In this document: positions 42,095 through 50,770 of the stretch, in pieces | How the letters are laid out: each line of letters starts with the position of its first letter | How positions within the stretch are numbered: the first letter of the stretch is position 1 | From: JACDBZ01 sp036262075 | GTDB taxonomy: Bacteria; Chloroflexota; Limnocylindria; QHBO01 | Direction of reading: 5' to 3' | Length of the DNA: 64,000 bases | Assembly (NCBI GenBank): GCA_036262075.1 | Contig: DATAJO010000016.1 | Coordinates: 1-64,000, forward strand | Notes under the pieces: generated by a model | What the model was told of the DNA's origin: nothing | Database searches by the model: none | What the model saw: only the letters and a program-made list of their open reading frames with translations | Position numbers and translations under genes: made by a program

Positions 42095-44314
42095 ATGGCC
42101 CAGCTGGCACGCTTCTCCCCCGCTGCCGTCGTCCAGCGCATCACGCGGGGCGGCGAGGGGGCGCGCGTGGCCGACGCGCCGGCGACGATCGACGAGATCA
42201 TTGCCGAGGCGGCGAAGAATCGCCCGAATTTCAACGAGAGCCTCGTACGCCGGGCGTACGAAGTGGCGATTGCCGCCCACGAGGGCCAGCTGCGGAGCAG
42301 CGGCGAGCCCTACGTCACGCATCCGGTGGCGGTCGCGCACTACCTCGCCACGCTCCAGATGGACGCCGAAACGCTGGCGGCGGCCCTGCTCCATGACGTC
42401 CCCGAGGACACCGAGCTCACGATCGCCGAGCTCGAGAAGCGCTTCGGGCGCGAGGTCGCGCGCCTCGTCGATGGCGTGACGAAGCTGTCGAAGTTCGGCA
42501 GCGCCCGGACGATGGAGGAGCAGCAGGCCGAGAACATCCGGAAGATGTTCATGGCCATGGCCGAGGACGTGCGGGTCGTGATCATCAAGCTCGCCGATCG
42601 GCTCCACAACATGCGCACGTTGAACTACCTGCCGCCGGAGAAGCAGCTCCGCATCGCGCGCCAGACGATGGAGATCTACGCGCCCCTGGCGCATCGGCTG
42701 GGCATGTGGCAGATCAAGTGGGAGCTCGAGGACCTGGCGTTCAAGTACCTCGCGCCGGACAAGTACCGCCAGCTGGTCGACATGCTGGCCGATCGGCGCC
42801 GGGCCCGGGAGAGCTTCGTCAACAAGAGCATCAGCATCCTGCGCAAGGAGCTCGCCAAGGTCGGTATCACGGCCGAGATCTCGGGCCGCCCCAAGCACCT
42901 GTACTCGATCTACAAGAAGATGGAGCGCAAGGGGGCCGATTTCACCGAGATCTACGACCTCCACGCCATCCGCGTGCTCGTCGACGACGTGAAGGACTGC
43001 TACGCGGCCCTCGGCGTCGTCCATTCGCTGTGGCGCCCGGTACCGGGCCAGTTCGACGACTACATCGCCATGCCGAAGGCGAACATGTACCAGTCGCTGC
43101 ACACCGCGGTCATCGGCCCGGAGGCGAAGCCGCTCGAGGTCCAGATCCGGACCTACCAGATGCACGAGATCGCCGAGGCCGGCATCGCGGCCCACTGGCG
43201 CTACAAGGAGGGCTCGCGCGGCGACCGCAAGTACGACGAGAAGCTCGCCTGGGTGCGCCAGCTCATCGATTGGCAGCGCGAGGTCACCGATCCGACCGAG
43301 TTCGTGGAGGGCCTGAAGCTCGACCTGTTCCAGGACCAGGTGTTCGTCTTCACCCCGAAGGGCGACGTCAAGGACCTGCCGCGCGACGCGACGCCGCTCG
43401 ACTTCGCCTACCGCATCCACACCGATGTCGGGCACCGCACGATCGGCGCGAAGGTGAACAACCGCCTGGTGCCGCTCGACTACAGGCTGCGCAACGGCGA
43501 CATCGTCGAGATCGTGACGACGAAGGCGGCCCACGGGCCGAGCCGCGACTGGCTGAATATCGTCCGCACCAGCCACGCGCGCGAGAAGATCCGCGCCTGG
43601 TTCAAGCGACAGCAGCGCGACGAGAACATCGCCCAGGGCAAGGAGCTTCTCGACCGCGAGCTGCGGCGCCTGGCGCACGAGACGCTCGCATCGGTCGACA
43701 CCGCCAAGCTGACCGAGATCGCGAGTCAGTACCACTACAGGGAGCTCGACGACTTCTACGCTGCCATCGGCTACGGCGCGGTCTCGTCCGCGTCGGTGGT
43801 CAGCAAGCTCGAGATCCACGACGACGCAGCAATCACGCTGCCCGAGGAGGCGCCGCCGGCGGCGCCGTCGACGACTGGCGTGAAGGTGAAGGGCGTCGGC
43901 GACCTGCTCGTGCGCTTCGCGAAATGCTGCTCACCGATCCCCGGCGACGAGATCACCGGCTACGTCACGCGGGGCAAGGGCGTCACGGTCCACCGCGCGT
44001 CGTGTCCATCGGTCCTGTCCGAGCGGGACATCGAGCGGCTCATCGACGTCGAGTGGGAGCTCGCCGGCCAGCAGACGTACCCGATCACCGTGCGGATCAG
44101 CGCGGTCGATCGGCCCGGGCTGCTCAACGAGATCACGAACGTCGTGGCGGAGCACAAGGTGAACATCGTCGCCGCCTCGGTGACGACGAACGCCGAGGGC
44201 ACGGCCACGATCACCGCCACCTTCCACGTCACTTCGCTCCAGCAGCTGGCCAAGGTCCTGTCGAAGATCGAGCGCCTGCGCGACATCACCTCGGTGACGC
44301 GCGAGGCGCGCTAG
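42095..44314 (+). CDS. rel: Bifunctional (p)ppGpp synthetase/hydrolase, Rel
   Basis: 739 residues with the full Rel/SpoT layout. The HD hydrolase domain has VTHPVAVAHYLA, LLHDVPEDT and KLADRLHNMRTL, so the HDxxED set is intact. The synthetase domain has HLYSIYKKM, DLHAIRVLVDDVKDCYAALGVVHSLW and MYQSLHTAVIGP. A TGS domain (DLFQDQVFVFTPKGDVKDLPRDATPLDFAYRIH) and a C-terminal ACT domain (YPITVRISAVDRPGLLNEITNVVAEHKVNIV) follow, with CCSPIPGDEITGY between. Controls the stringent response. Preceded by a repeat array that may influence expression. Confidence 0.96.
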   Translation: MAQLARFSPAAVVQRITRGGEGARVADAPATIDEIIAEAAKNRPNFNESLVRRAYEVAIAAHEGQLRSSGEPYVTHPVAVAHYLATLQMDAETLAAALLHDVPEDTELTIAELEKRFGREVARLVDGVTKLSKFGSARTMEEQQAENIRKMFMAMAEDVRVVIIKLADRLHNMRTLNYLPPEKQLRIARQTMEIYAPLAHRLGMWQIKWELEDLAFKYLAPDKYRQLVDMLADRRRARESFVNKSISILRKELAKVGITAEISGRPKHLYSIYKKMERKGADFTEIYDLHAIRVLVDDVKDCYAALGVVHSLWRPVPGQFDDYIAMPKANMYQSLHTAVIGPEAKPLEVQIRTYQMHEIAEAGIAAHWRYKEGSRGDRKYDEKLAWVRQLIDWQREVTDPTEFVEGLKLDLFQDQVFVFTPKGDVKDLPRDATPLDFAYRIHTDVGHRTIGAKVNNRLVPLDYRLRNGDIVEIVTTKAAHGPSRDWLNIVRTSHAREKIRAWFKRQQRDENIAQGKELLDRELRRLAHETLASVDTAKLTEIASQYHYRELDDFYAAIGYGAVSSASVVSKLEIHDDAAITLPEEAPPAAPSTTGVKVKGVGDLLVRFAKCCSPIPGDEITGYVTRGKGVTVHRASCPSVLSERDIERLIDVEWELAGQQTYPITVRISAVDRPGLLNEITNVVAEHKVNIVAASVTTNAEGTATITATFHVTSLQQLAKVLSKIERLRDITSVTREAR

Positions 44315-44323
44315 GAGGCGCCG

Positions 44324-44602
44324 ATGAAGGGTGATCGCGTCGAGGCCGTGGTCGACACCGGCCAGGGCGGCACGCAGACCTTCGAGATCACGGCCACCAA
44401 GGCCGGCCGGCGGATCGAGGTCACCACGGCCCGCGGCATCGTCGAGGTTTCCGAGGTGACCCGCAACGGCACCCCGGTGCGCACCGGCCGATTCATGCAG
44501 TCGCGCCTCGTGGCGCTGGTCGAGCACCCCGCGCAGGAGGGGACGGAGCGCAAGGTCGACGTCTCCACCCGTCGCCGGATGGGAGCCGGCACCGAGGGCT
44601 GA
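44324..44602 (+). CDS. Small unknown protein downstream of rel
   Basis: 92 residues, basic, beta-rich, of the pattern MKGDRVEAVVDTGQGGTQTF with a later TTARGIVEVSEVTRNGTPVRTGRF. No named domain is recognised. A TAGGAGGCG spans the rel stop and serves as a strong ribosome binding site for the ATG 9 nt after the rel stop, so it is real and cotranscribed with rel. A hairpin immediately follows its stop. Confidence 0.7.
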   Translation: MKGDRVEAVVDTGQGGTQTFEITATKAGRRIEVTTARGIVEVSEVTRNGTPVRTGRFMQSRLVALVEHPAQEGTERKVDVSTRRRMGAGTEG

Positions 44603-44622
44603 GCACGGCACCCCTGCCGTGC
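44603..44622 (+). terminator. Hairpin between the rel operon and hisS
   Basis: GCACGGCA-CCCC-TGCCGTGC: perfect 8-bp stem, 4-nt loop, directly after the stop codon. No U-tract. The hisS -10 follows 3 nt later. Confidence 0.65.
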
Positions 44623-44625
44623 CGA

Positions 44626-44631
44626 TAGACT
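44626..44631 (+). promoter_or_regulatory. -10 element of hisS (leaderless type)
   Basis: TAGACT, 9 nt before the ATG at 44641. Confidence 0.5.
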
Positions 44632-44640
44632 TGCTGGCCG

Positions 44641-45903
44641 ATGGCCAAGCAGATCACCGCGCCCCGCGGTACGAAGGACCTGCTCCCCGAACAGGCGCCC
44701 GCCTGGGACCGGGTCGAGGAGGTCGCCCGCGACCTGTCGCGCCGATACACGTTCGACCGCATCGACATCCCGCTCTTCGAGCGCGTCGAGCTCTTCGCCC
44801 GCGGCTTGGGCGAGTCGTCCGACGCCGTCGAGAAGGAGATGTTCCGCGTCGGCGGGGCGCGCGGCAGCGAGGAGGAGCGGGCCGAGTGGGCGCTGCGCCC
44901 CGAGCCGACGGCAGGCATCGTCCGCGCGTACATCGAGCACGGCATGCACGTCCGCCCCGGACCGTTGCGCCTGACGCTGATCGGGCCGATGTTCCGCTAC
45001 GACCGCCCGCAGGCCGGCCGCTACCGGCAGTTCACCCAGTGGGACGTCGAGGTCCTCGGCGATCCCGGCCCGGCCGTCGACGCGGAACTCATCGAGCTCG
45101 CGTCGCGCTTCTACGCCGAGGTCGGCCTGACCGATGTCGTGGCCCACGTGAACTCCATCGGCGACGCCGTCTGCCGCCCGGCGTACCGCCAGGCGCTCAT
45201 CGACTACTTCAGCGAGCACCTCGACCGCCTGTCCGATGACTCGCGGCGCCGCCTCGAGGTCAACCCGCTCCGCGTCCTCGACGACAAGGCACTGCCGGAG
45301 GACCTGGCCGATGGCGCTCCGCGCTCGACCGATCACCTGTGCGACGACTGCCGCGCCCACTTCCGCGGCGTCCTCGACCTGCTCGATGCGCTGAGCGTCC
45401 GCCACGTGGTCGACCATCGGCTCGTCCGCGGCCTCGACTACTACACGCGCACCGCGTTCGAGTTCGTGATCGCCGGCCGCGAGGGCCAGCAGCAGGCGCT
45501 CGGGGGCGGTGGCCGCTACGACGGCCTCGTCGAGCTGCTCGGCGGCCGGCCGACGCCCGGCATCGGCTTCGGGATCGGCCTCGACCGGACCGTCCTCGCC
45601 ATGGAGGAGCAGGGCGTGCAGCTGCCGCCACCGCCGTCGCGCATCGCCGTCGTGGGCACCGGCGATGACCTCGCCGATCGTCTGCGCGTGGCGACCGTGT
45701 TGCGCGAGGCCGGGCTCGCCGTCCGGCCCGACGGTTCGACGCGCAAGCTCGGGAAGCAGCTCGAGTCGGCCGCGAAGGCCGGCTGCCGGTGGGCCGTGAT
45801 CGTCGGGGAGGAGCTGGCCGAGGGGCGGGTTGGCCTCAAGGACCTCGAGAGCGGGGAGCAGGAGTCGGTCGCGCTCGAGGCGGTGGCCGCGCGCATCGGC
45901 TGA
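44641..45903 (+). CDS. hisS: Histidine-tRNA ligase
   Basis: 420 residues. Class II synthetase charging tRNA-His. Motif 1 region is FERVELFARGLGESSDAVEKEMF; motif 2 is GPMFRYDRPQAGRYRQFTQWDVE; the His-specific RGLDYYTRTAFEF and ALGGGGRYDGLVELLGG are present; motif 3 is GIGFGIGLDR. The C-terminal 95 residues form the anticodon-binding domain (RIAVVGTGDDLADRLRVATVLREAGLAV). Length is normal. Starts 9 nt after a -10-like TAGACT, after the hairpin that ends the rel operon. Confidence 0.96.
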   Translation: MAKQITAPRGTKDLLPEQAPAWDRVEEVARDLSRRYTFDRIDIPLFERVELFARGLGESSDAVEKEMFRVGGARGSEEERAEWALRPEPTAGIVRAYIEHGMHVRPGPLRLTLIGPMFRYDRPQAGRYRQFTQWDVEVLGDPGPAVDAELIELASRFYAEVGLTDVVAHVNSIGDAVCRPAYRQALIDYFSEHLDRLSDDSRRRLEVNPLRVLDDKALPEDLADGAPRSTDHLCDDCRAHFRGVLDLLDALSVRHVVDHRLVRGLDYYTRTAFEFVIAGREGQQQALGGGGRYDGLVELLGGRPTPGIGFGIGLDRTVLAMEEQGVQLPPPPSRIAVVGTGDDLADRLRVATVLREAGLAVRPDGSTRKLGKQLESAAKAGCRWAVIVGEELAEGRVGLKDLESGEQESVALEAVAARIG

Positions 45904-45906
45904 CGA

Positions 45907-46410
45907 TCAGCCGGCGGCGGGAACCTCCTCGCCCCGGAACGCGCGCCGGCAGGCTTCCAGGTCGATCTTGCCCATCCGGAGCATGGCCTGCATCGCCCGT
46001 CGGGCGCCATCGGCGTCATCGGACTCGAGCATGTCGTTGAGCTCGCGCGGGGCGATCTGCCAGGAGAGGCCGAACCGGTCCATCAGCCATCCACATGGGC
46101 CGGGCTCGCCGCCATCGGCCGTCAGGGCGTCCCACAGCCGATCCACCTCGGCCTGGTCCTCGCACTCGATGACGATCGAGATGGCCTCGTTGAAGGCGAA
46201 GTCCGGCCCACCGTTCAGGCCCTGGAGGTGCTGGCCGGCCAGCGTGAAGTCGACGAGCAGCGGCATCCCCTCCGGGCCACTCGGCGTGTCGGCCGGCGAG
46301 CGGATCACCTTCTCGATCCGGCTGTCGGGGAGCAGCGAAACGTAGAAGTTGGCGGCCTCCTCGGCGGTGTGGTCGAACCACAGGCAGGGATAGACCTTCG
46401 GTCGCGGCAT
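45907..46410 (-). CDS. VOC-family (PhnB-like) protein
   Basis: 167 residues, vicinal-oxygen-chelate fold of the PhnB/3-demethylubiquinone methyltransferase-like group. Signatures: VYPCLWFDHTAEEAANFYVSLLPDSRI and GPCGWLMDRFGLSWQIAPRELNDML. The last 30 residues (MLRMGKIDLEACRRAF) are a common tail in this group. Catalytic role unknown; many members bind small molecules or metals. The ATG at 46410 has AGGAGG upstream; a longer frame to 46524 reaches into the aspS promoter. Confidence 0.85.
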   Translation of the reverse strand: MPRPKVYPCLWFDHTAEEAANFYVSLLPDSRIEKVIRSPADTPSGPEGMPLLVDFTLAGQHLQGLNGGPDFAFNEAISIVIECEDQAEVDRLWDALTADGGEPGPCGWLMDRFGLSWQIAPRELNDMLESDDADGARRAMQAMLRMGKIDLEACRRAFRGEEVPAAG

Positions 46411-46528
46411 CGGTGGTGTCCTCCTTCGGTGCGCGGTCGCCGCAGCATGCGTGTGTGCTGCATTGGACGATCCAGCGGCGAGGGACTCATCGGAACCCGC
46501 ACGAGCGGCCGCGCAGCGGTGCATCGGC

Positions 46529-46534
46529 TACGAT
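46529..46534 (+). promoter_or_regulatory. -10 element of aspS (leaderless type)
   Basis: TACGAT, 10 nt before the ATG at 46545. Confidence 0.45.
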
Positions 46535-46544
46535 GGCGCCTCCC

Positions 46545-48329
46545 ATGGGCACCGCATTCCGCACCCACACCTGCGGCGAGCTGCGCGCGAGCCACGTCGG
46601 CGAGCGCGTGACGCTGGCCGGTTGGGTACATCGGCGGCGCGATCACGGCCACCTTGCCTTCTTCGACCTGCGTGACCGCCACGGCATCACCCAGGTCGTC
46701 ACCAGCGCCGATGACGCGCCGGACGCTCACGCGGCCGCGGACCCCGCGCGCAACGAGTGGGTGGTCCAGGTGGAGGGCGTCGTCCGTGAGCGGCCCGAGG
46801 GCACGGCGAACGCGGAGCTCGGCACCGGCGAGATCGAGCTCGCGGTCGATCGGTTCACCGTACTCAACCCGAGCAAGGTGCCGCCGTTCTACATCAACGA
46901 GGAGCAGCCCGGGCTCGACGAGAGCCTGCGGCTCAAGCATCGGTATCTCGACCTCCGCCGGCCGCCGATGCAGGGGCGCATCCTCATGCGCTCGCGCCTC
47001 GCCAGCGCCATCCGCCGGGCGCTCGAGGACGAAGGGTTCGTCGAGATCGAGACGCCGACCCTGATTCGGTCGACGCCGGAAGGCGCGCGCGACTTCGTCG
47101 TGCCGTCGCGGCTGCGCCCCGGCGAGTTCTACGCCCTGCCGCAGTCGCCGCAGATGCTGAAGCAGCTGCTCATGGTCGCCGGCTACGACCGCTACTTCCA
47201 GCTCGCCCACGCCTACCGCGACGAGGACCTGCGCGGCGACCGCCAGCCGGAGCACACCCAGGTCGACCTCGAGATGAGCTTCGTGACCGAGGAGGACGTC
47301 ATCTCGACCGTCGAGCGCGTCGTGACCCGCGTCGCGGAGGAGGTGCTGCCCGAGCGGCCGATCCTCGCCAAGCCGTTCCCGCGCCTCACCTACGCCGAGG
47401 CCATGGACCGATACGGCTCCGACAAGCCCGATATCCGCTTCGGCATGGAGCTCGTCGAGCTCTCCGACGCGGTGCGCGACGTCGACTTCCGCGTCTTCAG
47501 CGAGCCGATCGCCGCCGGCGGCGCCGTGTTCGGCATCGTCGCGCCGGGCTGCGCCGACTACTCGCGCAAGCAGCTCGACGAGCTCACCGACCTCGCCAGG
47601 CGCCACGGCGCCAGGGGCCTCGTCCATCTCGGCGTTCAGGCAGACGGCTCGCTCCACGGACCGGCGGCCAAGTTCCTCGAGGGCCACGAGGCCGGGCTGC
47701 TCGCCGCGCTCGGCGCGAACGCGGGCGACCTCGTCCTCATCGTCGCCGATGCCGACCGCATCGCCGCCGCCGAGGCCCTCGGCCACGTCCGCCTGGCGAT
47801 GGGGGATCGGCTCGGCCTGCGCGACCCCGGCGTCCTCGGCTACGTCTGGGTCCACCAGTTCCCGATGTACACCTGGGACGACGAGGGCCAGCGCTGGGAC
47901 GCGACCCACAACCCGTTCAGCGCGCCGGTGCCCGAGGACGTGCCGCTGCTCGACACCGATCCCGGCCGGGCCCGCGCCCAGCAGTACGACCTCGCGCTCA
48001 ACGGCTGGGAGTCGGGCGGCGGATCGGTCCGGATCCACCAGCGCGACCTGCTCGAGAAGTCGTTCGCGCTCATGGGCCACACGATCGAAGGCATGCGCGA
48101 CCAGTTCGGCGCGCTCCTCGACGCCCTCGAATACGGGGCTCCGCCACACGGCGGGATCGCCATCGGCCTCGACCGATGGGCCGCCCTCTACGCCGAGGTC
48201 GACAACATCCGCGAGGTGATGGCCTTCCCGAAGACGCAGTCGGGAGCCGATCTCATGATGGACGCGCCCTCGCCGATCTCGCCGCAGCAGCTCGAGGAGC
48301 TCCACCTCCGCATCGTCGAGGACGACTAG
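46545..48329 (+). CDS. aspS: Aspartate-tRNA ligase
   Basis: 594 residues. Class IIb synthetase: OB-fold anticodon domain (TLAGWVHRRRDHGHLAFFDLRDRHGITQVV), motif 1 in FVEIETPTLIRSTPEGARDFVV, catalytic QSPQMLKQLLMVAGYDRYFQLAHAYRDEDLRGDRQPEHTQVDLEMSF (motif 2), the bacterial GAD insert (about 290-400) and motif 3 GGIAIGLDRW. I place the start at the ATG 10 nt after TACGAT rather than at upstream in-frame ATGs, because the family begins with FRTHTCGELR. Whether it is discriminating or also charges tRNA-Asn cannot be decided by eye. Confidence 0.95.
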   Translation: MGTAFRTHTCGELRASHVGERVTLAGWVHRRRDHGHLAFFDLRDRHGITQVVTSADDAPDAHAAADPARNEWVVQVEGVVRERPEGTANAELGTGEIELAVDRFTVLNPSKVPPFYINEEQPGLDESLRLKHRYLDLRRPPMQGRILMRSRLASAIRRALEDEGFVEIETPTLIRSTPEGARDFVVPSRLRPGEFYALPQSPQMLKQLLMVAGYDRYFQLAHAYRDEDLRGDRQPEHTQVDLEMSFVTEEDVISTVERVVTRVAEEVLPERPILAKPFPRLTYAEAMDRYGSDKPDIRFGMELVELSDAVRDVDFRVFSEPIAAGGAVFGIVAPGCADYSRKQLDELTDLARRHGARGLVHLGVQADGSLHGPAAKFLEGHEAGLLAALGANAGDLVLIVADADRIAAAEALGHVRLAMGDRLGLRDPGVLGYVWVHQFPMYTWDDEGQRWDATHNPFSAPVPEDVPLLDTDPGRARAQQYDLALNGWESGGGSVRIHQRDLLEKSFALMGHTIEGMRDQFGALLDALEYGAPPHGGIAIGLDRWAALYAEVDNIREVMAFPKTQSGADLMMDAPSPISPQQLEELHLRIVEDD

Positions 48330-48356
48330 GGCGTCCTCAGTGCCGCGCTGGCGCTT

Positions 48357-48373
48357 GTCCCGCCACACGCGAC
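48357..48373. repeat. Fifth copy of the 17-bp hairpin element
   Basis: GTCCCGCCACACGCGAC, one base different from the copies at 41.7-42.0 kb, in the 87-bp gap after aspS. It also shares the preceding GCTT with the first copy. Confidence 0.8.
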
Positions 48374-48416
48374 TGTTCGGCTCGACCGGCAACCAGGGCC
48401 CGCAGAATGGCGTCCA

Positions 48417-48857
48417 ATGGCCATGCTGCGCACTCTGAGCACGGCAGCGATCCTCCTCATGGTGATCGCGTGCGCCCAGCCGCCTGATCCATGGCCGGTC
48501 GATCCCAGCGCGATCGCCGACCCGGCGCGCATGGTCGTCGAGCCACCGACGGCGATCGCAGGCGACGAGGTGAAGCTCCACTTCCCCGAGGGTGGCGACC
48601 GCGGCGTCCTCTTCGCGTTGGACGCGCCGAGCGGTGGGACGTGGGAGCGACGCGCCTACCTGCTGTCAGATGCGAACGGCGGCGAGCCGACGGCGCACGG
48701 TGCCGGCGAAGAAATGATCGTCGAGATGGTCGGCATCGCCGGCCCGGGTCCCGACACGGTCGTCCTGCCCAGCGCCATTGCTCCCGGCGCGTACCGCATC
48801 TGCACCGCCAACGCCGCGCAGAACCTCTGCGCACCGATCACGATCGAGGACCGATAA
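48417..48857 (+). CDS. Putative lipoprotein of unknown function
   Basis: 146 residues. Signal peptide with lipobox VIAC (MLRTLSTAAILLMVIAC), so the mature protein probably starts at Cys 19. The rest looks like a small Ig-like beta fold: IAGDEVKLHFPEGGDRGVLFAL, GTWERRAYLLS, GAYRICTANAAQNLCAPITIED. No close family is recognised. It may be an extracytoplasmic ligand-binding or adhesion-type module. Confidence 0.7.
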   Translation: MAMLRTLSTAAILLMVIACAQPPDPWPVDPSAIADPARMVVEPPTAIAGDEVKLHFPEGGDRGVLFALDAPSGGTWERRAYLLSDANGGEPTAHGAGEEMIVEMVGIAGPGPDTVVLPSAIAPGAYRICTANAAQNLCAPITIEDR

Positions 48858-48893
48858 CGGTCTGCGTGCGAATCCGGATCGTGCGCCGGAAGG

Positions 48894-49283
48894 CTAGTCC
48901 TCGGCGGGGAGGTAGCTGCCGTCGGCGTCGTGCGTCTCGGTGCCGGTCAGCGCCGGGTTGAACACGCACACCAGCCGCAGCTCCGAGAGGACGCGGATCG
49001 TGTGCCGGTCGTGCTGCGGGGCGTAGGCGTCGCCCGGACCGATGCGATGGACGACACCGGTGTCGCGCTCCGTGATCTCCGCCTCACCCTCGATGACGTA
49101 GCACGCCTCCTGGTGGTGCTTGTACCAGAGGTTCATCACCGCACCCGCGTCGACGGTCGTCTCGGACATCGAGAACCCGAGCCCGTCGGCGCGGACGAAG
49201 TGGCGTCGCGCGCGCCATCCGTCGCCGCGCACGTCGTTCGGTCCATCGGTGATCTCGGCGAGCGTTCGCACCAGCATCGGCAT
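48894..49283 (-). CDS. ectC: L-ectoine synthase (stand-alone)
   Basis: 129 residues, cupin fold. EctC closes N-gamma-acetyl-diaminobutyrate into the compatible solute ectoine. The match is clear along the length: MLVRTLAEITDGPNDVRGDGWRARRHFVRADGLGFSMSETTVDAGAVMNLWYKHHQEACYVIEGEAEI, IGPGDAYAPQHDRHTIRV and LRLVCVFNPALTGTETHDADGSY. The metal-site Glu, Tyr and His positions appear kept. EctA and EctB are absent nearby, so it is a solitary ectC. ATG 49283 or 49277 are both possible. Confidence 0.92.
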   Translation of the reverse strand: MPMLVRTLAEITDGPNDVRGDGWRARRHFVRADGLGFSMSETTVDAGAVMNLWYKHHQEACYVIEGEAEITERDTGVVHRIGPGDAYAPQHDRHTIRVLSELRLVCVFNPALTGTETHDADGSYLPAED

Positions 49284-49285
49284 CC

Positions 49286-49317
49286 CTCATCGGCTCATCA
49301 GCTCATCGGCTCATCGG
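49286..49317. repeat. 8-bp tandem repeat CTCATCGG, four units
   Basis: Three exact units and one CTCATCAG, directly upstream of ectC, where it occupies the leader; each unit contains TCATCGG, related to the octamer abundant across the window. Confidence 0.85.
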
Positions 49318-49366
49318 TTGTAGCGCCTCAAGCGTACGCGGCACGCGGACTGCACGACGCATCGGC

Positions 49367-49543
49367 ATGTGTCTGACCTGTGGCTGCATGGATGCGCACC
49401 TCGAGATGGGTGAGCACAACATCACCTACGAGGACGTGAAGAAGGCCGCCGACGAGAATGGCCGATCCGTCCGCGAGACGCTCGACATCGTCGACCGCAC
49501 CGTGGCGTCCGACAAGGAGAAGCACGCGTCCGAGTACGCGTGA
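49367..49543 (+). CDS. 58-residue Cys-rich small protein (MCLTCGC type)
   Basis: Begins MCLTCGCMDAHLEMGEHNITYEDV and ends DKEKHASEYA, in frame with no stop. The three Cys in C-x2-C-x-C next to His suggest metal binding. The helical remainder (VKKAADENGRSVRETLDIVDRTVASDKEK) looks like a conserved small protein found in several high-GC bacteria, as far as I recall. No clear ribosome binding site. It lies alone between ectC (divergent) and the cysteine desulfurase. Confidence 0.75.
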   Translation: MCLTCGCMDAHLEMGEHNITYEDVKKAADENGRSVRETLDIVDRTVASDKEKHASEYA

Positions 49544-49599
49544 CCGGCTGACCTTCCGGAGCCGATGCGTCGCCGGGGGCGGCGTCGAGCGCCCGGGAC

Positions 49600-49605
49600 T
49601 ATCAT
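49600..49605 (+). promoter_or_regulatory. -10 element of the cysteine desulfurase gene (leaderless type)
   Basis: TATCAT, 7 nt before the ATG at 49613. Confidence 0.5.
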
Positions 49606-49612
49606 CGGCCCG

Positions 49613-50770
49613 ATGGCGATCTACCTCGACCACGCGGCGACCTCGCCGCTCCGCCCCGAGGTGCTCGAGGCCATGCTTCCGTACCTGACGGAGCACCACG
49701 GCAACCCGTCGAGCATCCACGCCTCGGGTCGCCGTGCGCGCCAGGGGCTCGACGAGGCACGCGAGACGATCGCCGCGCTCATCGGCTGCCGGCCCCGCGA
49801 GATCGTCTTCACCTCCGGCGGCACCGAGGCCGATAACCTCGCCGTCAAGGGCCTCGCCTGGGCCGGATCGGCGACGGGTCGCCACGTCATCACGAGCAGC
49901 GTCGAGCACAAGGCGGTCATGAACAGTGCGGCCATGCTCGAGCGGCACGGCTTCGCGATCACGTACCTGCCGGTGGACCGATACGGACGCGTGAGCCCCG
50001 CCGACCTCGAGGCCGCCATCACCGATGCGACGGTCCTCGTCAGCATCCAGGCCGCGAACAACGAGGTCGGCACGCTCCAGCCGATCGCCGAGCTCGGTGC
50101 CATCTGCCGGGAGCGGACGGTCCCGTTCCACGTCGACGCGGTCCAGTCGGCGGCGTTCGCCGCTCCGACGCCCGATGACTGGCAGGCGACCGCGATCTGT
50201 CTCTCCGCCCACAAGCTCGGTGGGCCGAAGGGGGTCGGCGCGCTTCACGTCCGGCAGGGCACCGCCATGGTCCCGCAGCTCAACGGCGGCTCGCAGGAGC
50301 GCCAGCGTCGCGCCGGCACCGAGAACGTGGCCGGCATCGTCGGCTTTGCCGCGGCGATGCGGCTCGCCCATGCGGCGCCCGTGGATCTCGCGCCGCTCCG
50401 GGATCGGCTCATCGCCGGGCTGACGTCGCTCGACGGCGTCGAGCTGACCGGTCACCCGACCGATCGGCTGCCGAACAGCGCATCGGTGGTGATCGCGGGC
50501 GTCGAGGGCGGCGACCTCGTGGCGGCGCTCGACCTCGAGGGCATCGAGGCCTCGACCGGCAGCGCCTGCACGACCGGCAGCGTCGAGCCGTCGCACGTCC
50601 TGCTGGCCATGGGCATCGACCCGGATCTGGCCCACGGGTCGCTGCGGCTGACGCTCGGACCGGAGACGACCGAGGCTGACGTCGAGCGCACGCTCGAGGC
50701 GGTGGCGACGATCGTTCCGCGCCTGCGCGCCACCCGCAGCGTCGAGCGGACGGAGGCCATCCCCGCGTGA
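49613..50770 (+). CDS. Cysteine desulfurase, IscS/NifS type
   Basis: 385 residues. PLP enzyme that takes sulfur from cysteine. N-terminal IYLDHAATSPL, FTSGGTEADNLAVKGLA, the PLP-binding SAHKLGGPKGVGALHV and the active-site Cys in ASTGSACTTGSVEPSHVL identify a group I (IscS-like) enzyme. The next gene, mnmA, overlaps it by 4 nt, so the desulfurase most likely supplies sulfur for tRNA 2-thiouridine. It may also serve Fe-S assembly; no iscU or suf genes are in the window. Confidence 0.95.
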   Translation: MAIYLDHAATSPLRPEVLEAMLPYLTEHHGNPSSIHASGRRARQGLDEARETIAALIGCRPREIVFTSGGTEADNLAVKGLAWAGSATGRHVITSSVEHKAVMNSAAMLERHGFAITYLPVDRYGRVSPADLEAAITDATVLVSIQAANNEVGTLQPIAELGAICRERTVPFHVDAVQSAAFAAPTPDDWQATAICLSAHKLGGPKGVGALHVRQGTAMVPQLNGGSQERQRRAGTENVAGIVGFAAAMRLAHAAPVDLAPLRDRLIAGLTSLDGVELTGHPTDRLPNSASVVIAGVEGGDLVAALDLEGIEASTGSACTTGSVEPSHVLLAMGIDPDLAHGSLRLTLGPETTEADVERTLEAVATIVPRLRATRSVERTEAIPA

